Notes under the pieces: model-generated | Told to the model about the DNA's origin: nothing | Database searches by the model: none | What the model saw: the letters and a program-made list of their open reading frames with translations, nothing else | Made by a program: the position numbers and the translations under genes | Part shown: positions 36,525 through 47,632 of the stretch, in pieces | How positions within the stretch are numbered: position 1 is the stretch's first letter | How the letters are laid out: each line of letters opens with the position of its first letter | Source of the DNA: Lepidostoma basale | Lineage: Eukaryota > Arthropoda > Insecta > Trichoptera > Lepidostomatidae | Length of the DNA: 64,000 nucleotides | Direction of reading: 5' to 3' | Assembly: GCA_022606425.2 (NCBI GenBank) | Contig: JAHDVF020000992.1 | Coordinates: 1,736,001 to 1,800,000, forward strand

Positions 36525-36712
36525 TTGTTTTGCTTTAACGGGAGATGCCTTTTGGTGGCGATGAGGTTCGCAACCCATCACACCGCGTCTCTCGCGATGG
36601 CGAAAAGAGAAGGATGGAGTGCCGCATCGATTAAAGTGTGGCAGTCCATTCTTTCTGCCTACCCTTTCGGGGAGACGGCGTGATGGTGAGTTAGTTAGTT
36701 GTTTTGCTTTAA
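36525..36712 (+). mobile_element. 160-bp SINE-like element with 14-bp target-site duplication
   Basis: The element proper is 36539-36698, beginning CGGGAGATGCC and ending GGCGTGATGGTGAG then tandem TTAG. TTGTTTTGCTTTAA is present immediately before (36525-36538) and after (36699-36712), overlapping the tail by two bases. The long, AT-rich duplication and simple-repeat tail indicate retrotransposition of a short non-autonomous element. The 3' half matches the tail of the RTE-like LINE at 34.3-35.0 kb, and a second copy lies inverted at 18155-18315. It sits in the presumed first intron of the aquaporin gene. Confidence 0.88.
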
Positions 36713-38319
36713 TGATGTGTTTTAAATAAGTAAAACAATCTAGAAATAATGGGATTGAAATATGAAGCCAATACAAATACATCGACTGCTTCACCATTTG
36801 TTTCACAATGTTCCAAATGGTGCTGTTTAAAAACGAATCATTCACTACTTATGGAAAATAAGCTAATCTGTTAAAACACGGAGAGAAATAATAGATAATT
36901 TAAAGTAAACTCGATCAACCCTCATTTCTATAAAAAATGTCTATATTTGACCTATATTAAAATATGCAACATTACCTCCATTGTTTTTCCCGGATTCCAA
37001 CAAAGTCATATTTCCTCAAACGCCAACGCTCGAAGTCCGTTTTATTAGTTGAAAGCCGAGTAGTTCAGTTGCAATGTGGGAGATGTTCGCGGGAAACCAG
37101 GGGCCGTTTAGATGACCAGGAGGAGTGGAGGAGTGTGACGGCAGTTCCCGCCCGCAGCTTCATTTTGGCGCCCTGAGAGGACTACTACTTGCGGACGTTC
37201 GTTTTCACATACATGAATATACAATTTTGGGTTATATTTTTATTTTAAACTTTTTTTGTTATTTTATAGATAATATAGTGTTTAGTTTAGATTATAGTTT
37301 GAAGGTTAATCCTGATTCTTTACGGCAACATTGAACAAAAACTAGAAGCTACAAACGATCAGAATACCGCGGTGAAACTATACCGAACTTCGGAAATATT
37401 TATTAATCGATTTATGAATGATTTATGTAATACTAAATTTACAGAGAAGATACATTATTGCAAGCGAATTAATGAAACATTTTGAACACTTGAAACCAAT
37501 ACAATACAAAAGACAAGGTACTCCGCTCGGCTGCGGCTAGGGCCGGTGGCACGTCACACGTCACACGTCAGGGCTGCATTACGCTGCGCTGCGCTGATTC
37601 TGTTCCCGCCAAACAAGCCGATCTAAAAATACTCCCGCGGTACATTGTTTATCGTTGTAGGTAGGTAGGTACTCGTGTCATCACTTCGCCTGCTTCAATC
37701 TTATCATTACTATCATCACTGTGGGTTATTATGATGACCTATAGGTCATCATAATATCTGGGATATATTCCCGCCTCTGGGATATATCCCAGAGGCGGGA
37801 AGCGGCATCAGCATATACGACCAGAGGAGGCACAGGTGTATGTATTATACATTGTGGGTGGATTATATCAAACCGAAAAATACTTGCAGGAAGAAACTCC
37901 TCTTATTGATGTGATTTCACGTGAAGTTGAAATTATCGTCGTCGATAATTAATCACGCGCTTATGAGTGCACCACTATCGTTCGTTCTCGGGTATACTCG
38001 TATGTAGACGAGTACGATAGAAGGTTATGTTTGTAATTTATTTTTTACGTTATAATTAACCAACTTTCAGAGAACACAGAAAGAAATAAGCGACGCGAAG
38101 AGAATAATAAAAGAATATCTAAGATGATGCATGCGGAGTGGTGCAGAAAGTATTGTAGGTACACAAATGCTAATGATGCGATGTATTATACAATATATAA
38201 TAATAACACAAAATCTACAGAAGATACTCGTATAATAAATCCAACCGATTTTAAAAGCCCTTCGTATTGAGTGTGCGCGCATGACGCGATGCGATGTATA
38301 CATAAATGTGGAAGACGTG
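36713..38319. other. Presumed aquaporin intron 1 / intergenic sequence
   Basis: Contains a GC-richer patch at 37040-37200 with no supported exon, GCTGCGCTGCGCTG repeats near 37580, and two perfect palindromes at 37728-37801. No gene. Confidence 0.45.
37728..37801. repeat. Two adjacent perfect palindromes (28 bp and 34 bp)
   Basis: 37728-37755 is self-complementary around GACCTATAGGTC. 37768-37801 is self-complementary around GGGATATATCCC, with outer arms TTCCCGCCTCT/AGAGGCGGGAA. Only 12 bp separate them. Confidence 0.92.
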
Positions 38320-38405
38320 AAATAAATATGCAGGGACCGAACAGTGCAGTGGTTTATCCTTTCTATTTTCCATTTCAGGAAAACGGCGCAGCGATTAATT
38401 AGTTA
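38320..38405 (+). repeat. Degenerate LINE/SINE 3' tail
   Basis: Resembles the RTE tail at 34950-35030: GGGACCGAACAGTGCAGTGGT, then GAAAACGGCGCAGCG followed by ATTAATTAGTTAGT. It is an older, diverged copy of the same 3' terminus. Confidence 0.6.
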
Positions 38406-38794
38406 GTAATAAAATTCTTTTCATAAAAACCGTTTTATTATTGTGTATTCAAGTGTAGAAACTATCGCTTGCAATAGGTACATTATACTCGTATGTCTGT
38501 AGACCTCGGTCGGAGTGATCATTTGAATGCATAGGCAAGTGATTAACGTAACATTATAATACCTTCATTTAACCGAAACGAAGTTAGAGAGTGCAATTGG
38601 CAGGAATTTGTTGTTAGATTTTTATGAAAAGGTGTCCGCAGAAGAATATTAGGTATTTGATAACCGTAAGGCACTTTTCTTGAATCAAAATAATGAGGAG
38701 TTTATTTATCTCGACATGTTTCGAAGAAAGTATATCGGAAGAACAATATGTAATAAAATATCTTTACACCTTCAAAAGATGTCGTCATGTATTG

Positions 38795-38990
38795 TATCAT
38801 CACCATCGGCCACGAGCCGTCCGGTGTTGGGCACAACTCTATCCCTCGCCACTCTGTGCCACTTTTTTCTTGTCATCAGACTATCATGCTTGTGGTCTTT
38901 CCGGGCTTCTGAGGCCGGTTTTTGGCCGTCACTCCAGGGTACGTCTGGTCCATCCGTTATTCTCACTATTTGGCTGGCTCAATTCCAATA
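38795..38990. repeat. Dispersed repeat, related to 31400-31640
   Basis: Same family and orientation as 31400-31640 (see shared blocks there). The minus-frame reading PDVPWSDGQKPASE is similar to that copy. Family not identified. Confidence 0.65.
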
Positions 38991-39421
38991 ATGTATAGAA
39001 GTGTAAAAATTGGTATTTTGATACCAATTTATATAAATATTGATATAAATCTTAACTACACGAAGTAACTTTAAGCAAAATTGGTATAGAACAATTACGA
39101 TTGCGCAGTTCGAATGATTTCATTCGGAATGTTATTTCTTCGAAAGTGTATGCATTATTGGTATACGTGGAAGTTCATAATATTACTGCTCACGTGAAAA
39201 TATAATGCGATATAAAAATTTCCGAACCAGAAACGCGTCCAATTATTTTTTAAATGGGACGATGGAGTCATGTCGGAGACAAACATCTGGCGACGGAAGC
39301 AGCGCCAGTGCTCAAGGCGCGTTTCTAGAGACGGTGCACGGTGGTGGCTACCTAACGAAATTGTAACACTGTATACGAGTACGTATATAATATATATTTT
39401 TTTCATTTCCAGGTAAACAAA

Positions 39422-42400
39422 ATGACATTCGCGCCACTTGTGGTGTCTACCCTGTTTATTTTGTTAACATCACTTTTAGCACACTGCGCGCGCAAACTTG
39501 TCAACAAGTTTGTAAAAGAGCCATTTGTGAAACTTCTGTTTGAGGAAGCTATTGCCACTGCAGAACTATGTGGGTGCTGTTTTGAACTAATTATAAGTGA
39601 GTATATTCATGTTTATAGTGTGTACCATAACACGCGTAACTCTCCAGATTAACTCATTAGGTCTTTCGTTTAAATGTCACATTTGAATTTCGCGGTTTTC
39701 AAATTGGAAAAATCGAATTAACTAATGAAAATCAAAATAATGTTATAGTACGTATTCCACTTGTTTTGGCAGTTCCGCAGCTCGCTACCATTTTCTAGTC
39801 TAGATAATAGGTAACATTCACTCACCAGGCTGCGGAGTCTTCCACCGATGGACACCATCCCATTTGGTGTCCATCCCCACGCTTCATGCAGCCAATATCC
39901 ATTTGTTGCACAGAGGCTGATTTAGCTCAAATCTCTGGATTTACAAATGTTCGGAGATTTGAATGACGTCAGCTACAACATTTCTAGTTAGATTATGTTG
40001 GAGAATAGATTCATAATAATTAATTGAATGACATAAAAACTAACAACGCTCATCACATTCTTGTAACTCCCAACTAGTCGCTGACAACTTTGGCGTGGCT
40101 ACGTACGCCATCTTCCTGTTCCTGCTGTCCGTCTGGTGGGCGGCCAACTGGGGGGATGCCTCGGCCTGCCCGTACACGCACCTGGAGGAGTATGTTGAAG
40201 GTACAATACTGTTACAATACGGACTCTGTTGTTTCTAATCAATTTATTAGTTTTCAAACTTTCACAAGTTAAGTACAAATGAAAAAAGTAAAAAAAAATA
40301 ATAAAGTTCTTACTTTTTGAAAATGATATGTCAACAAATAATTGCAGACAGCATGTGCTTCCAGCAATGGGTTAGTGTAATACAAAACTATTATCAAATT
40401 AATATTTTATTGTTTCATAAATATTATGTTCAATTTTAATAATCAAATTACTAAATATGAACTTCTAACAATTAATTTCTGGAAAGAATTTTAAGGAATA
40501 AACTAGTTTTTGGTATTATTTGAATGAAAACAAATGAACTGTTTGTGCTCCAAACAATGTTCCAAAGGCAAAGCAGACCTGAGGCACGTCCTGCTGAAAG
40601 TGTGGGCGGAGCTGACAGGCGGCTTCATGGTGTTCAAGTATGTGCAGATGTACTGGGCGCTGGAGATATCCGAGACGCACAAGGACAGGGCATTTGAGGA
40701 CTGCAAGGCCGACCTTCAGGTAAATGTGGCTTTGTGCACGTGTTCAGTGCTTTGCAAAATTTGCAACCAGCTCAGGACAACTACAGAACATTGTGTTGCA
40801 TTGCACCTCCAGGTCCCTATGCTCTATGGGGCCATCATCGAGGGGCTGGCCACCTGCGCCTGCCGCCTCACCTCCAAGTCGCTGGGGGACCTGTCTCCGC
40901 GCTTCTCCACCGCCATTGACGCCTTCATCGCCACCTCGCTTGTTGTCGCCGGTGAGGCATCGCCTATTGTTTTTACTTCTTCAGCTTGGATGTCCATAAA
41001 AAATATATTTTTTGCCATATTTAATTCTGTGTAATGTGACTTGTTGAAACCAAAATAAAATGTAGTATTAGAGTGAGAAGTAAATCATTTAAATATAGTA
41101 AAACTAAGCAACGAGTACGTATAGTTCTTTCAGCTACAGTGGGTTTATAAAAACTTGTCACTTCATTTTTTTAATGAATTGAAAAAGCAAAATTATATTT
41201 CTATATCAAAATGAAAAAATACACATTTTGTAAATTAAAAATATAGTCTTATCAGACGCTAGGTTTTGTATCTTTTGTATATGTTATTCTATCAATGTTT
41301 AGTTTTAAAAAGGTACTGTGTATGTTAATCGCTTCATTGGTATTATACAACTGACAAAGTAATTAGTCGCAGATTCCACATGATTCATTATGTCACCTCA
41401 CATGTGCCATACGACCGCAATGATAAAGTTCTGTTGTCACGTCAGAGGTGACTTAGGTTAATATTGTTGAAAATATTCATTTTACAGTTTTATTATACAG
41501 TGGACCCTCTCATAACTTGCAATTTAAATTTAAAAACAAAAACGTCACATGGATGAGAATGTATTGAAGTAATATGTATTTTTTCTATGTTTCAATCCTA
41601 GGGATAGATTTGCAGCAAAGTGTAACAATTTTGCTGGTTCTTGGGATGCCACTTGGCCATTTAGATAGTTTCCCTTTGCTTTCCACATTTTTCTATACAA
41701 CAGGTTATTTGAACCCAATTACTGTATACAATTTTTTAGCTGTTGATTCTCATGACATGTGATAGGTCGCTAGTTTATTGCCATTTTTATTGTCACGTTA
41801 ATTCTACCAGACCAAAGACGGTATGATTTTTTTTATACTGTCATTGCCGGGAATCGAATCCGGGATATTCGGTGTGGCAGTCATAGCTTTTGCCACTCTG
41901 CCCCGAAGGCTGGTAATAAGAATTGTAAAATCATCATAGAATATGTAATGACTCTTCCTTTAGCACTGGGACACTTCTTATTACGTATGTCTTATCAAGT
42001 TTGATGCGCAATGGATGCTACATGTTTTAGTTTGACACCTTTACACTGGCAGCTGATAGCCATGGAAATCTGATTAACGATGACAAGTGTAATTGACCAC
42101 TATTAACATTATCCATTCCAATTACAATGTGTAATGTCTTCCAGGAGTGCTATTCAAGAATACGGAATACATCTACTACTATCAGGATAGAAAATCCAGT
42201 TCAGATATGACAGTGTCCATTTTATGCAAAGTCAAATTAGGCCAAGGTACCAAAATTGTTAAAACCTCCCCCTGACTGTAAATACTCTACACTATAGACT
42301 ATAGACTCTAGACCAGCACGCTTTTATATGACCCGTAAGCGAATGCGTACATAACCTATTTTTGTTCCTTGCCTAATTTGCTACTCTGTATTTAACACTG

Positions 42401-43929
42401 TTAAGTTATACTTTCCATTTCTGTTATAGTCTTCACATTTTCTTTTTTTAAATATTGTAACAATTCATGTTTTTCTATTCTGCGGAATGCACTATTCATG
42501 TGTGCCAAAAAATCCATTCATTGAATGGAAAGAAACCCGTGGTTAGTTGAATCATACATATATATAGTTCAAAAGATTCGACTGATTTAATGATTATTTT
42601 GTTTTTAATACATGTTTATTTCTATGGCAATAAGATTTGTTCGTTCGGGTTCCATTCCTGGAAAGTGTGAAAAAAAAATACCCTGTCTTTGGTATGGTAG
42701 AATAAAAGTGACAATAAAAATAGCGATATACTAGCTACCTATCACACATCATAAGAATCAATAGCTAAAAACATTGTATCCAATAATAATTGGGTTCAAA
42801 TAACCAGTTGTATCAACAAAAATGTGAAAAGTAATGGGAAAAGGCCCAAGTGGCATCCCAAAAACCAGCAAAGAAAAATGCTTTGTTGCAAATGAATTGA
42901 AATTAAACAAAATGATTTGTAAATAGAAACTTGAAATTAAACAAAATGATCTGGAATTGAAATTAAACAAAATAATTTGTAAATAGAAACTTTTGGAAAT
43001 GTAAAGTAGTCAAGAATTAGCTTTAGTGTTTTCCTAATAAGGTTTCTGCTTTTTAATACTAACATGCTCTTAAATTTGATTTCTTATAATCAGTTATTAT
43101 ATCTTTTTTATTAGATATGCAGCGGATAAAGAAATACGAAAACTAAGAATTTTCGTTTTTGGAATGTGTTGAAACCATCTCAATTTGAAATGAATGAAAA
43201 TATGGAGATTTCCTTATCTCTTATTATCCCATTATTAATAATGTACACATCATATTCATAAAACAAACAAATTAAAAGCTATATATTATCACATCAAAAG
43301 CTTGTGGATTTCTTTCACAAATATATTCAGTGTGCCTGATTTTGTAAAGTGCCGAAGTGCTGAAATCTTAATTATAGAATGAATTGGAAAAATACACATC
43401 CACTATGGGATTTCAGTAAAAACATTGGATGTAAAAAAATATATACATACTTTGAAAGAAATCTTTGTGAAGAACCAATAACCACTGATTTATAAACAAA
43501 AACCCTTTTTTGTAAAGAAGTGTTCCGAGGTTTATCATTATATTAGGCAATGTGATCTGATTCTATTAAAGATTCATTAATATCGAACCTTTTATTGAAA
43601 TCCACCAACTGATCCATTTATAATAAAAATTTAATAATACTTTTATAACTTTACCTGAAAATGAAGGAATACAGTAATGAGCGTGTCACTCACTTCCAGC
43701 CTTTGACTACTCGGGAGGATACTTCAACCCGGCGCTGGCCACCTCCTTGAAGTACGGCTGCGAGGGCAACTCCCTCCTGGAGCACGCGGTGGTGTACTGG
43801 CTGGGCGCCTGCGCGGGCGCCGTGCTCAGCATATACATCTACAAGCTGCCCACCGTGCAGAAGTACCTGAGGGGCACCGGGGAGCTCAACGGCAGCGCGG
43901 GCATCTGGGATGAGACCAAGGAGGACTAA
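39422..43929 (+). CDS. AQP12L: AQP11/12-type (unorthodox) aquaporin, five coding exons
   Basis: Membrane channel of the superaquaporin branch, expected in intracellular membranes. Exons: 39422-39596, 40078-40200, 40568-40719, 40813-40951 and 43700-43929. Phases run 1,1,0,1 and total 819 nt, encoding 272 aa and TAA, the usual size. The ATG follows an acceptor at 39415. Transmembrane stretches are visible at about 4-20, 66-84, 108-125, 150-165, 178-196 and 225-245. The first NPA box is replaced by CPY (89-91, in ACPYTHLEEY). The second is canonical NPA (206-208, in YFNPALATSLKYGC), with Cys217 nine residues after it. That Cys is the hallmark of the AQP11/12 group. The acceptor of exon 3 (CCAAAG|GC) is pyrimidine-poor but gives the only in-frame join I found. 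It is convergent with Aladin. Intron 4 carries two SINE copies and a possible cassette exon. Confidence 0.88.
41580..41915 (-). mobile_element. tRNA-derived SINE (full head, body and tail) in aquaporin intron 4
   Basis: Read on the minus strand, the element begins GGGGCAGAGTGGCAAAAGC, then TATGACTGCCACACCGAATA, then a B-box-like GATTCGATTCCCGGC. It continues TCTTTGGTCTGGTAG, GTGACAATAAAAATGGC and ends near CCAAGTGGCATCCCAAGAACC. The head resembles a tRNA-Ser/Leu D-arm plus T-arm. The same units recur at 25065, 42640 and 8465. Confidence 0.7.
42640..42890 (+). mobile_element. Copy of the tRNA-derived SINE, opposite orientation
   Basis: A degraded head (GGGTTCCATTCCTGG) is followed by CTGTCTTTGGTATGGTAGAA, GTGACAATAAAAATAGCGATA and a tail CCAAGTGGCATCCCAAAAACC. 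It is an inverted copy of 41580-41915 in the same intron, so the pair could fold in the pre-mRNA. Confidence 0.7.
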
Positions 43930-44956
43930 CACCTCTCACACAAACAAGATGTCAGTGCTCTGCGTACGGGCTAATAATATGGAAACAGTTGGGCTTGACC
44001 GCAATGTAAACGTGCTAGGCGTTCTACTACTACAATCTGTAGTGATCACTTTTTATAAAGTACAACATCTCAAGCTACACACAACTGACATTCATTCTAA
44101 CATTCAACATAATATTTAGAAGAGCGGAAGGTGGTATGGTATGCAAGATGTGAAGTGAAACACAGATTATAATATTCAAGTAAGGCTATAAGTCGGCAAA
44201 TGTCAGTGTGAACTCTAATAATTTAGAAAACAATGATTTTAATTATATAACTATGTATAATACTTGGTAAATGTAATGCTGCCAGTCCGTGTTTTATATG
44301 GAATATAAAATGATGTGTGCTGCTTGACTCTTCCATGATAATATCATTATCACTAATAAGTTTATTGAAGACAAAACACTTAATATGAGTACATATATCC
44401 CAATATTATAGAAATAACATTTTAAAAGTTCAGGGTAAGCGGTTTTGAGTCAAATATAATGAGCTGTGAAGTGTTAACCCACGAGCAATGTAATCTAGTC
44501 AATTTAATCTTAAATGTATCTCCACAATTACGTGCCTTATAAATATATATTTCTGTTAAAAAAAACATTTTAAATTTTAATAAATTATTGACAAAATATA
44601 ATCTTTTATTTGAGTTATGATGAAGGATTAAAGAAAATAATATTATAATAATTATCTGCGTGTATATTTATTCAATTTATAATTCTAAAGAAATAATTAG
44701 GGAGAAAAATATGAACACCCAGTGTTTGCATCAAAAAATTTAATGCTCATTAAAAATTTTTTTTATAAAAGTAATCAAAACAGTATTCAAGGTGACAAGA
44801 GTGACAATCACGCCACGTATAAATGAAAATGCCAAAGTTTGACTAAATAAAACAAATAAATTCAAAGATATAAGAAAAGAATGAACGACCCTGGTCTGGT
44901 GGCGTTCTGGATATATCTTCATAAAGGTTAGTTTTGACAAATTTGAAATAGGGTAT
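43930..44956. other. Convergent 3' ends of aquaporin (+) and Aladin (-)
   Basis: AATAAA near 44579 can serve the aquaporin transcript. For Aladin, TTTAAT on the plus strand near 44740 reads as ATTAAA on the minus strand. The two stop codons are about 1.03 kb apart, so the 3'UTRs probably end close together. Confidence 0.55.
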
Positions 44957-47632
44957 TCATCGGGCACTCTCCGTAGAATAGAGTATCGGGAAGTGCTGGA
45001 CTCGGCCGCTGGACCAGCCCACAGTCAGACAGACTCCCTCCTCAAAGTTGTTCTGGAATGCTATCACACTGGCCACTTCATTTCTGAACCCAGAGAGGAA
45101 ACAACTGCAAAAAAATACAACGGTTTAAAAAAAATACAACGGTTTAAAAAAAATACAACTAGCGATAAATAATCAACGGAAATCAATCTCTGTGTTGACT
45201 CACCATGGAGTAATCTGGAAGGCATTATGGACATTGATGTTGAAGATAGCCACTTGGGGAGACTCTTTGAATGTTATCGCAACATGATGGCCTCTGGGAC
45301 TCCACTGCAGGTCTAACACTCTTCCGCCCGCCGTCTCTCCCGACTCCAGCTCCACTTTCGTCAGGTCAATCACAGCTGTAGCGTTAGCCGGAATATTCTG
45401 GTCTTCTGGAAATACCAAATTAATAATTTAATGGAATGATAAAATATTTATACATCTTTTAGAATAAAGAAGAAATTAATAATTCTAGTAAAAATAATAA
45501 TCTTTTTATCGGAAATGTGCACAAATTGTACTTTTATATGTCAAGCGATTAATTTTAATTTTAACATGAAGGCAAATATGTATTGCAAACAAGAATTTCT
45601 AGAATGGGTAAGAAAGTAGGTACAAACCAGCAAACAATGTGGCATTGGCAAACTTGAGAGCGTAGATGAGGGGCTCCTCTTCAGTAGCAAAAAGGAGCAC
45701 CTCAGAATTGGGGGCCCAGCAGGCCGCCTGCACTCTTCCACCGCGGACCGACCACTTCTCCGCTTCCCAACGAGTTGTCTCCCAAACCCTGGAAACATTA
45801 TTTATCCAGTAATCTGACCATTGCCATTGTCGTATAATTAGGTCAAGAAACCTAACTATAAGTTTTCTGTCACATTACAATTGGGTAACTATTTTCAGTT
45901 TTCATTGATAAAACAAATTTTCACCTACCACGGTATACTTAAATACTGCTTTAGGAAACAATTAGACTTGGGTTATGCATCGGAACATAAGTAAATGCAT
46001 TTGATTTAACTCGAGAGTAATCATCACTCAATGTTTGAACATTGGCTCCCTTCACATCAACACACATTTTAGTCTGTTCATTCACACTACACTGACATAC
46101 TGCTGCGGCATGTTTAACATATAGAGAACAACTTTTATATTCTCATTTTTAAATATAGCATTATTGTTTCATTGAATAATTATGTACAACTCCATAAAAT
46201 AATTAATTCACGGTGTGGCAGGGAAATTGAAAAAAAGCTAGTACATTTGGGTATTGGTAGGGTAGTACTGGAAGTTATTGTTATGGGGTTTTAAACAACA
46301 GATCAGTCAAGTGATGGCCCTCGTTGTTAATGCACTGCTGTAGCCGGATTCTGAAGTTCTGCATAACTCGTGCGTAGCGTCTGTTGCGGAACGCCCCCTA
46401 CTTCAAGAAGTATCGCAGGTTTCAAGGCTTCTAGGGTCTATACAGCATTGCTGGACCTGCATTACAAGTTTATCAAGCTACAAAAACCTAGGAGTATCCA
46501 CCATTAGCATATTCAGTTGTAACAACAGGCACCTGAATACGAGTGAAGTGGTAGCACTGAAGAGTCGCCCGCCATCTGGAGAGAAGGCCAGCAGGGCGGT
46601 GCCCCCTCCGGCGAGGCGGCGCAGGCTCCCGGCCGCGCCTCCAGCGCCCCACACGCGCACCTCGCAGGCCGCAGGGGAGCCTGCCAGCAGCAGGGACCCG
46701 TCCGGGCTCCAGCATACACTTGTCACGGGACTCACAGACCAACTGAGAATGTTAAGGGCCACATGTTATCAGGGCTGCTGAACTTAGACATTTAATGCTG
46801 TTATGTCTTAATATGAATGCTATTCAGAATAGAAAGTACCTGTTGAGAATTGTAGCATTGCTGACGGATGGTTTGGAGAAGATTGAATTAGGATCCACCG
46901 TCCAAACGATGACGCCAATCTCACAGGCCACTGCGATCTCCGAGGCAGAGTAAGGGCGCCAAGCTACTGCGGCAACCCCGCGCTGCGAACTGCACTTCAG
47001 GGTGGGGTTGACTGCCAAGTCCGGGCAGTAAACGCGCACATTATCGTCCGCCGTTACCACGGCCAGCTTGGTGGCGTGCGGGTGCCACGACAGGTGCCTC
47101 ACAGGGGAACTGCTCCAGTCCCTGGTGTGCGAGTACTGCGCCGTCAGCTTGGGACCCAGATCCTTTAGGTGCGGTTGGAAAATATGTCTTATTCTTGTTA
47201 ACGTGTTGGCAATTTTTAAAATGTAAGACGCAGGATACATTAATAATTTGTTATCACGTCCATTTTGAGGATCCGCCGCTACTTTGAGAGCTTCGGTAAA
47301 TCCTTGCTTGTACCAGACGCTCGTGATTCTCTTTAAAAGTGTGTCTTCGACGTCCAAATACATTGAAACTCCTTCATCCCGCGTGCAAGACAACTCCCTA
47401 GTCACGTTGATTACAGGGTGACGATTTATCTAAAGAAAACAACATTTCGTTGGTAAATTTGCTTATTTTCAATAATCAATATAGTTTTTCAAAATAAAAT
47501 TAACCTTACCGAATTGGTAAATGAAGTTATATTGGCAAATTCTCTCTGCATAGAGCACACCATTCCATTCATTTCACACAAAGCTATTTCTCCTGGCGGA
47601 GGTGGATCTGGAAAACCCCGCAATGAAAGCAT
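44957..47632 (-). CDS. Aladin: Aladin (AAAS), WD-repeat nucleoporin, six coding exons
   Basis: Nuclear pore component of the cytoplasmic ring; the human orthologue AAAS is mutated in triple-A syndrome. Exons in transcript order: 47632-47510, 47429-46840, 46742-46533, 45788-45628, 45405-45204 and 45104-44957. The join is 1434 nt and encodes 477 aa with all phases closing and GT-AG sites throughout. The N terminus GFPDPPPPGEIALCE matches the proline-rich start of Aladin. WD-type blades include SWHPHATKLAVVTADDNVRVY, VAAVAWRPYSASEIAVACEIG and VTSVCWSPDGSLLLAG. They are followed by the family segment RVWETTRWEAEKW, then EEPLIYALKFA. The last exon has LTVGWSSGRVQHFPILY, matching the family C terminus. 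The start ATG at 47632-47630 is the first in frame. It is divergent from the piggyBac-derived gene (about 1.2 kb between starts). I see no lesions. Confidence 0.93.

Noticed and set aside
40348..40370. 23-bp microexon between aquaporin exons 2 and 3 (TTGCAG before, GTTAGT after)
   Set aside because: It would shift the phase so that exon 3 could no longer be read in its correct frame.
42960..42990. Repeated GAAATTAAACAAAAT.ATTTGTAAATAGAAACTT near 42.9-43.0 kb as a CRISPR-like array
   Set aside because: Only two or three imperfect copies with no regular spacers, in insect intronic DNA; a local short tandem duplication.
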